Assembly: GCF_004522105.1 (NCBI RefSeq)
Contig: NZ_SPUJ01000001.1
Coordinates: 558,001 to 622,000 of the forward strand
DNA length: 64,000 nucleotides
DNA from: Nocardioides sp. 1609
GTDB lineage: Bacteria; Actinomycetota; Actinomycetes; Propionibacteriales; Nocardioidaceae
Direction: 5' to 3'
In this document: piece by piece, positions 63,490-64,000 of the stretch
Numbering within the stretch: the stretch's first letter is position 1
Layout of the letters: each line of letters opens with the position of its first letter
Notes under the pieces: generated by a model
Told to the model about the DNA's origin: nothing
Database searches by the model: none
Seen by the model: the letters and a program-made list of their open reading frames with translations, nothing else
Position numbers and translations under genes: made by a program

Positions 63490-64000
63490 TCAGCGCGGCG
63501 GCTCGGTGCCGAGGTCGAGGGCGGCGAGCAGCCGGCGCGCGCCCGACGTACCGACCAGACCCGTCATGACGGCGCACATCGACCGGTCGTCGAAGTAGAG
63601 CTCGACCCGCCCGCGCCCGGTGAGGCGCGCCCGGCGTCGCGCGGCCACCACGGCCCCGCGAGGGCACGTCCACGCTGACCGGTAGGGACGGCTGGACACC
63701 CGGCGACCCGGTCGTGCCGGGTCGTCGACCGTCGTGGGCGAGCCGCCGACCACGACCACCAGGTGGGCGTCGGTGACGAGGATCCCGTCGGCGTCCGCCA
63801 GGGCGGCGTGCAGGCCTGCGGCGCGTGACCCGGGCAGCCCCCACCGGGCGACACCGCCGAGGAGCCGGTCGATCCGGTCACCGCGGGCCCACCGCGGCAG
63901 CCACGACCCGGTGACCAGGTCGAGCAGGCCGTGCGACTCGGCGACCTCCCGGGTCACTCCGTACGGCGTGACCCGCTCGGCTCCCGGCGAGACCTGACCG
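63490..64000 (-). CDS. Unrecognised protein, 5' end beyond the window
   Basis: The open frame runs through the window edge on the minus strand, so at least 170 codons are coding and the start is not seen (a GTG at 63957 is an internal candidate). The sequence includes a mixed alpha/beta stretch (DADGILVTDAHLVVVVGGSP, then GRGRVELYFDDRSMCAVMTGLVG) that suggests a small globular domain, perhaps PH-like. No membrane helix or known motif is visible. It is convergent with pepP (68 bp between stops). No function proposed. Confidence 0.6.
   Translation of the reverse strand, partial: GQVSPGAERVTPYGVTREVAESHGLLDLVTGSWLPRWARGDRIDRLLGGVARWGLPGSRAAGLHAALADADGILVTDAHLVVVVGGSPTTVDDPARPGRRVSSRPYRSAWTCPRGAVVAARRRARLTGRGRVELYFDDRSMCAVMTGLVGTSGARRLLAALDLGTEPPR

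Overview
The window looks like the chromosome of a high-GC actinomycete, most plausibly a Nocardioides-like member of the Propionibacteriales. GC is about 70 percent or more, GTG starts are common, gene ends overlap as ATGA/GTGA, and many starts have a TAnnnT box only 6-9 nt upstream (leaderless mRNAs). Gene order follows a core actinobacterial block that I recall from Mycobacterium tuberculosis Rv2445c-Rv2478c and Streptomyces coelicolor SCO2608-SCO2620: mreBCD, ndk, folC, valS, clpX, clpP2, clpP1, tig, nei2, rpiB, a mycothiol-linked oxidoreductase, pepN, a DUF5130 gene, glbO, a double-hotdog thioesterase, ettA and an ssb-like gene. The genus is an inference; no rRNA or other decisive marker is present.

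Layout. 0-7 kb: minus-strand cell-shape operon (mreB-mreC-mreD), ndk, a flavin/PNPOx-like gene divergent from a MocR/PdxR-type regulator that carries an in-frame amber codon, then folC with a DUF4233 membrane gene. 7.2-11.2 kb: a plus-strand block (ECF sigma factor, membrane protein, valS) reversed relative to its neighbours; the ValS is of the archaeal/rickettsial type. 11.4-14.2 kb: clpX, clpP2, clpP1. 14.2-32.8 kb: an accessory block between clpP1 and tig with an SRPBCC protein, a lipase-like hydrolase and a compact type VII (WXG100) secretion locus. 32.8-34.5 kb: tig and tRNA-Pro and tRNA-Gly. 34.6-46.8 kb: mostly minus-strand housekeeping and accessory genes (PP2C phosphatase, nei2, rpiB, esterase, LURP-one protein, LysE exporter, DUF3626 protein, metG, MOSC protein, and two secreted cell-wall enzymes around a DsbA-like oxidoreductase). 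47-57 kb: pepN, a DUF5130 gene, mscS, glbO, thioesterase, thiolase, MarR, ettA and an ssb-like gene. 57.3-64 kb: an operon of PrsW-like protease and two dynamin-like GTPases, divergent from pepP, then a gene truncated by the window edge.

The most interesting part is 16.1-32.8 kb. A FHA-like protein, two WXG100 proteins and a 601-aa WXG-like/peptidoglycan-binding/lytic-transglycosylase protein with a C-terminal EF-hand loop precede a 1442-aa ATPase that fuses a YukD-like domain, a FHA domain, two membrane helices and three FtsK-like modules. Then follow a membrane-anchored FN3 protein, a MoxR ATPase, a DUF58 protein and a transglutaminase-fold membrane protein whose catalytic Cys and His are replaced. 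A convergent Ser/Thr kinase closes the locus. EccB, EccD, EccE and mycosin genes are absent. The first WXG100 gene and the transglycosylase gene share an upstream element, GGAA-N2-TTCC followed by ACC(C)GGCGG, 47-48 bp before a TAnnnT box, and each WXG100 gene is followed by a strong hairpin. This suggests a kinase/FHA-controlled minimal secretion system exporting a cell-wall hydrolase.

Non-coding structure is also notable: three intergenic tandem arrays built on GGATCC, each directly 3' of a stop codon; three palindromes exactly 43 bp apart between valS and clpX, whose core recurs in the tig terminator; and palindromic operators upstream of the MocR and lipase genes. No intergenic stretch exceeds about 300 bp without a gene.
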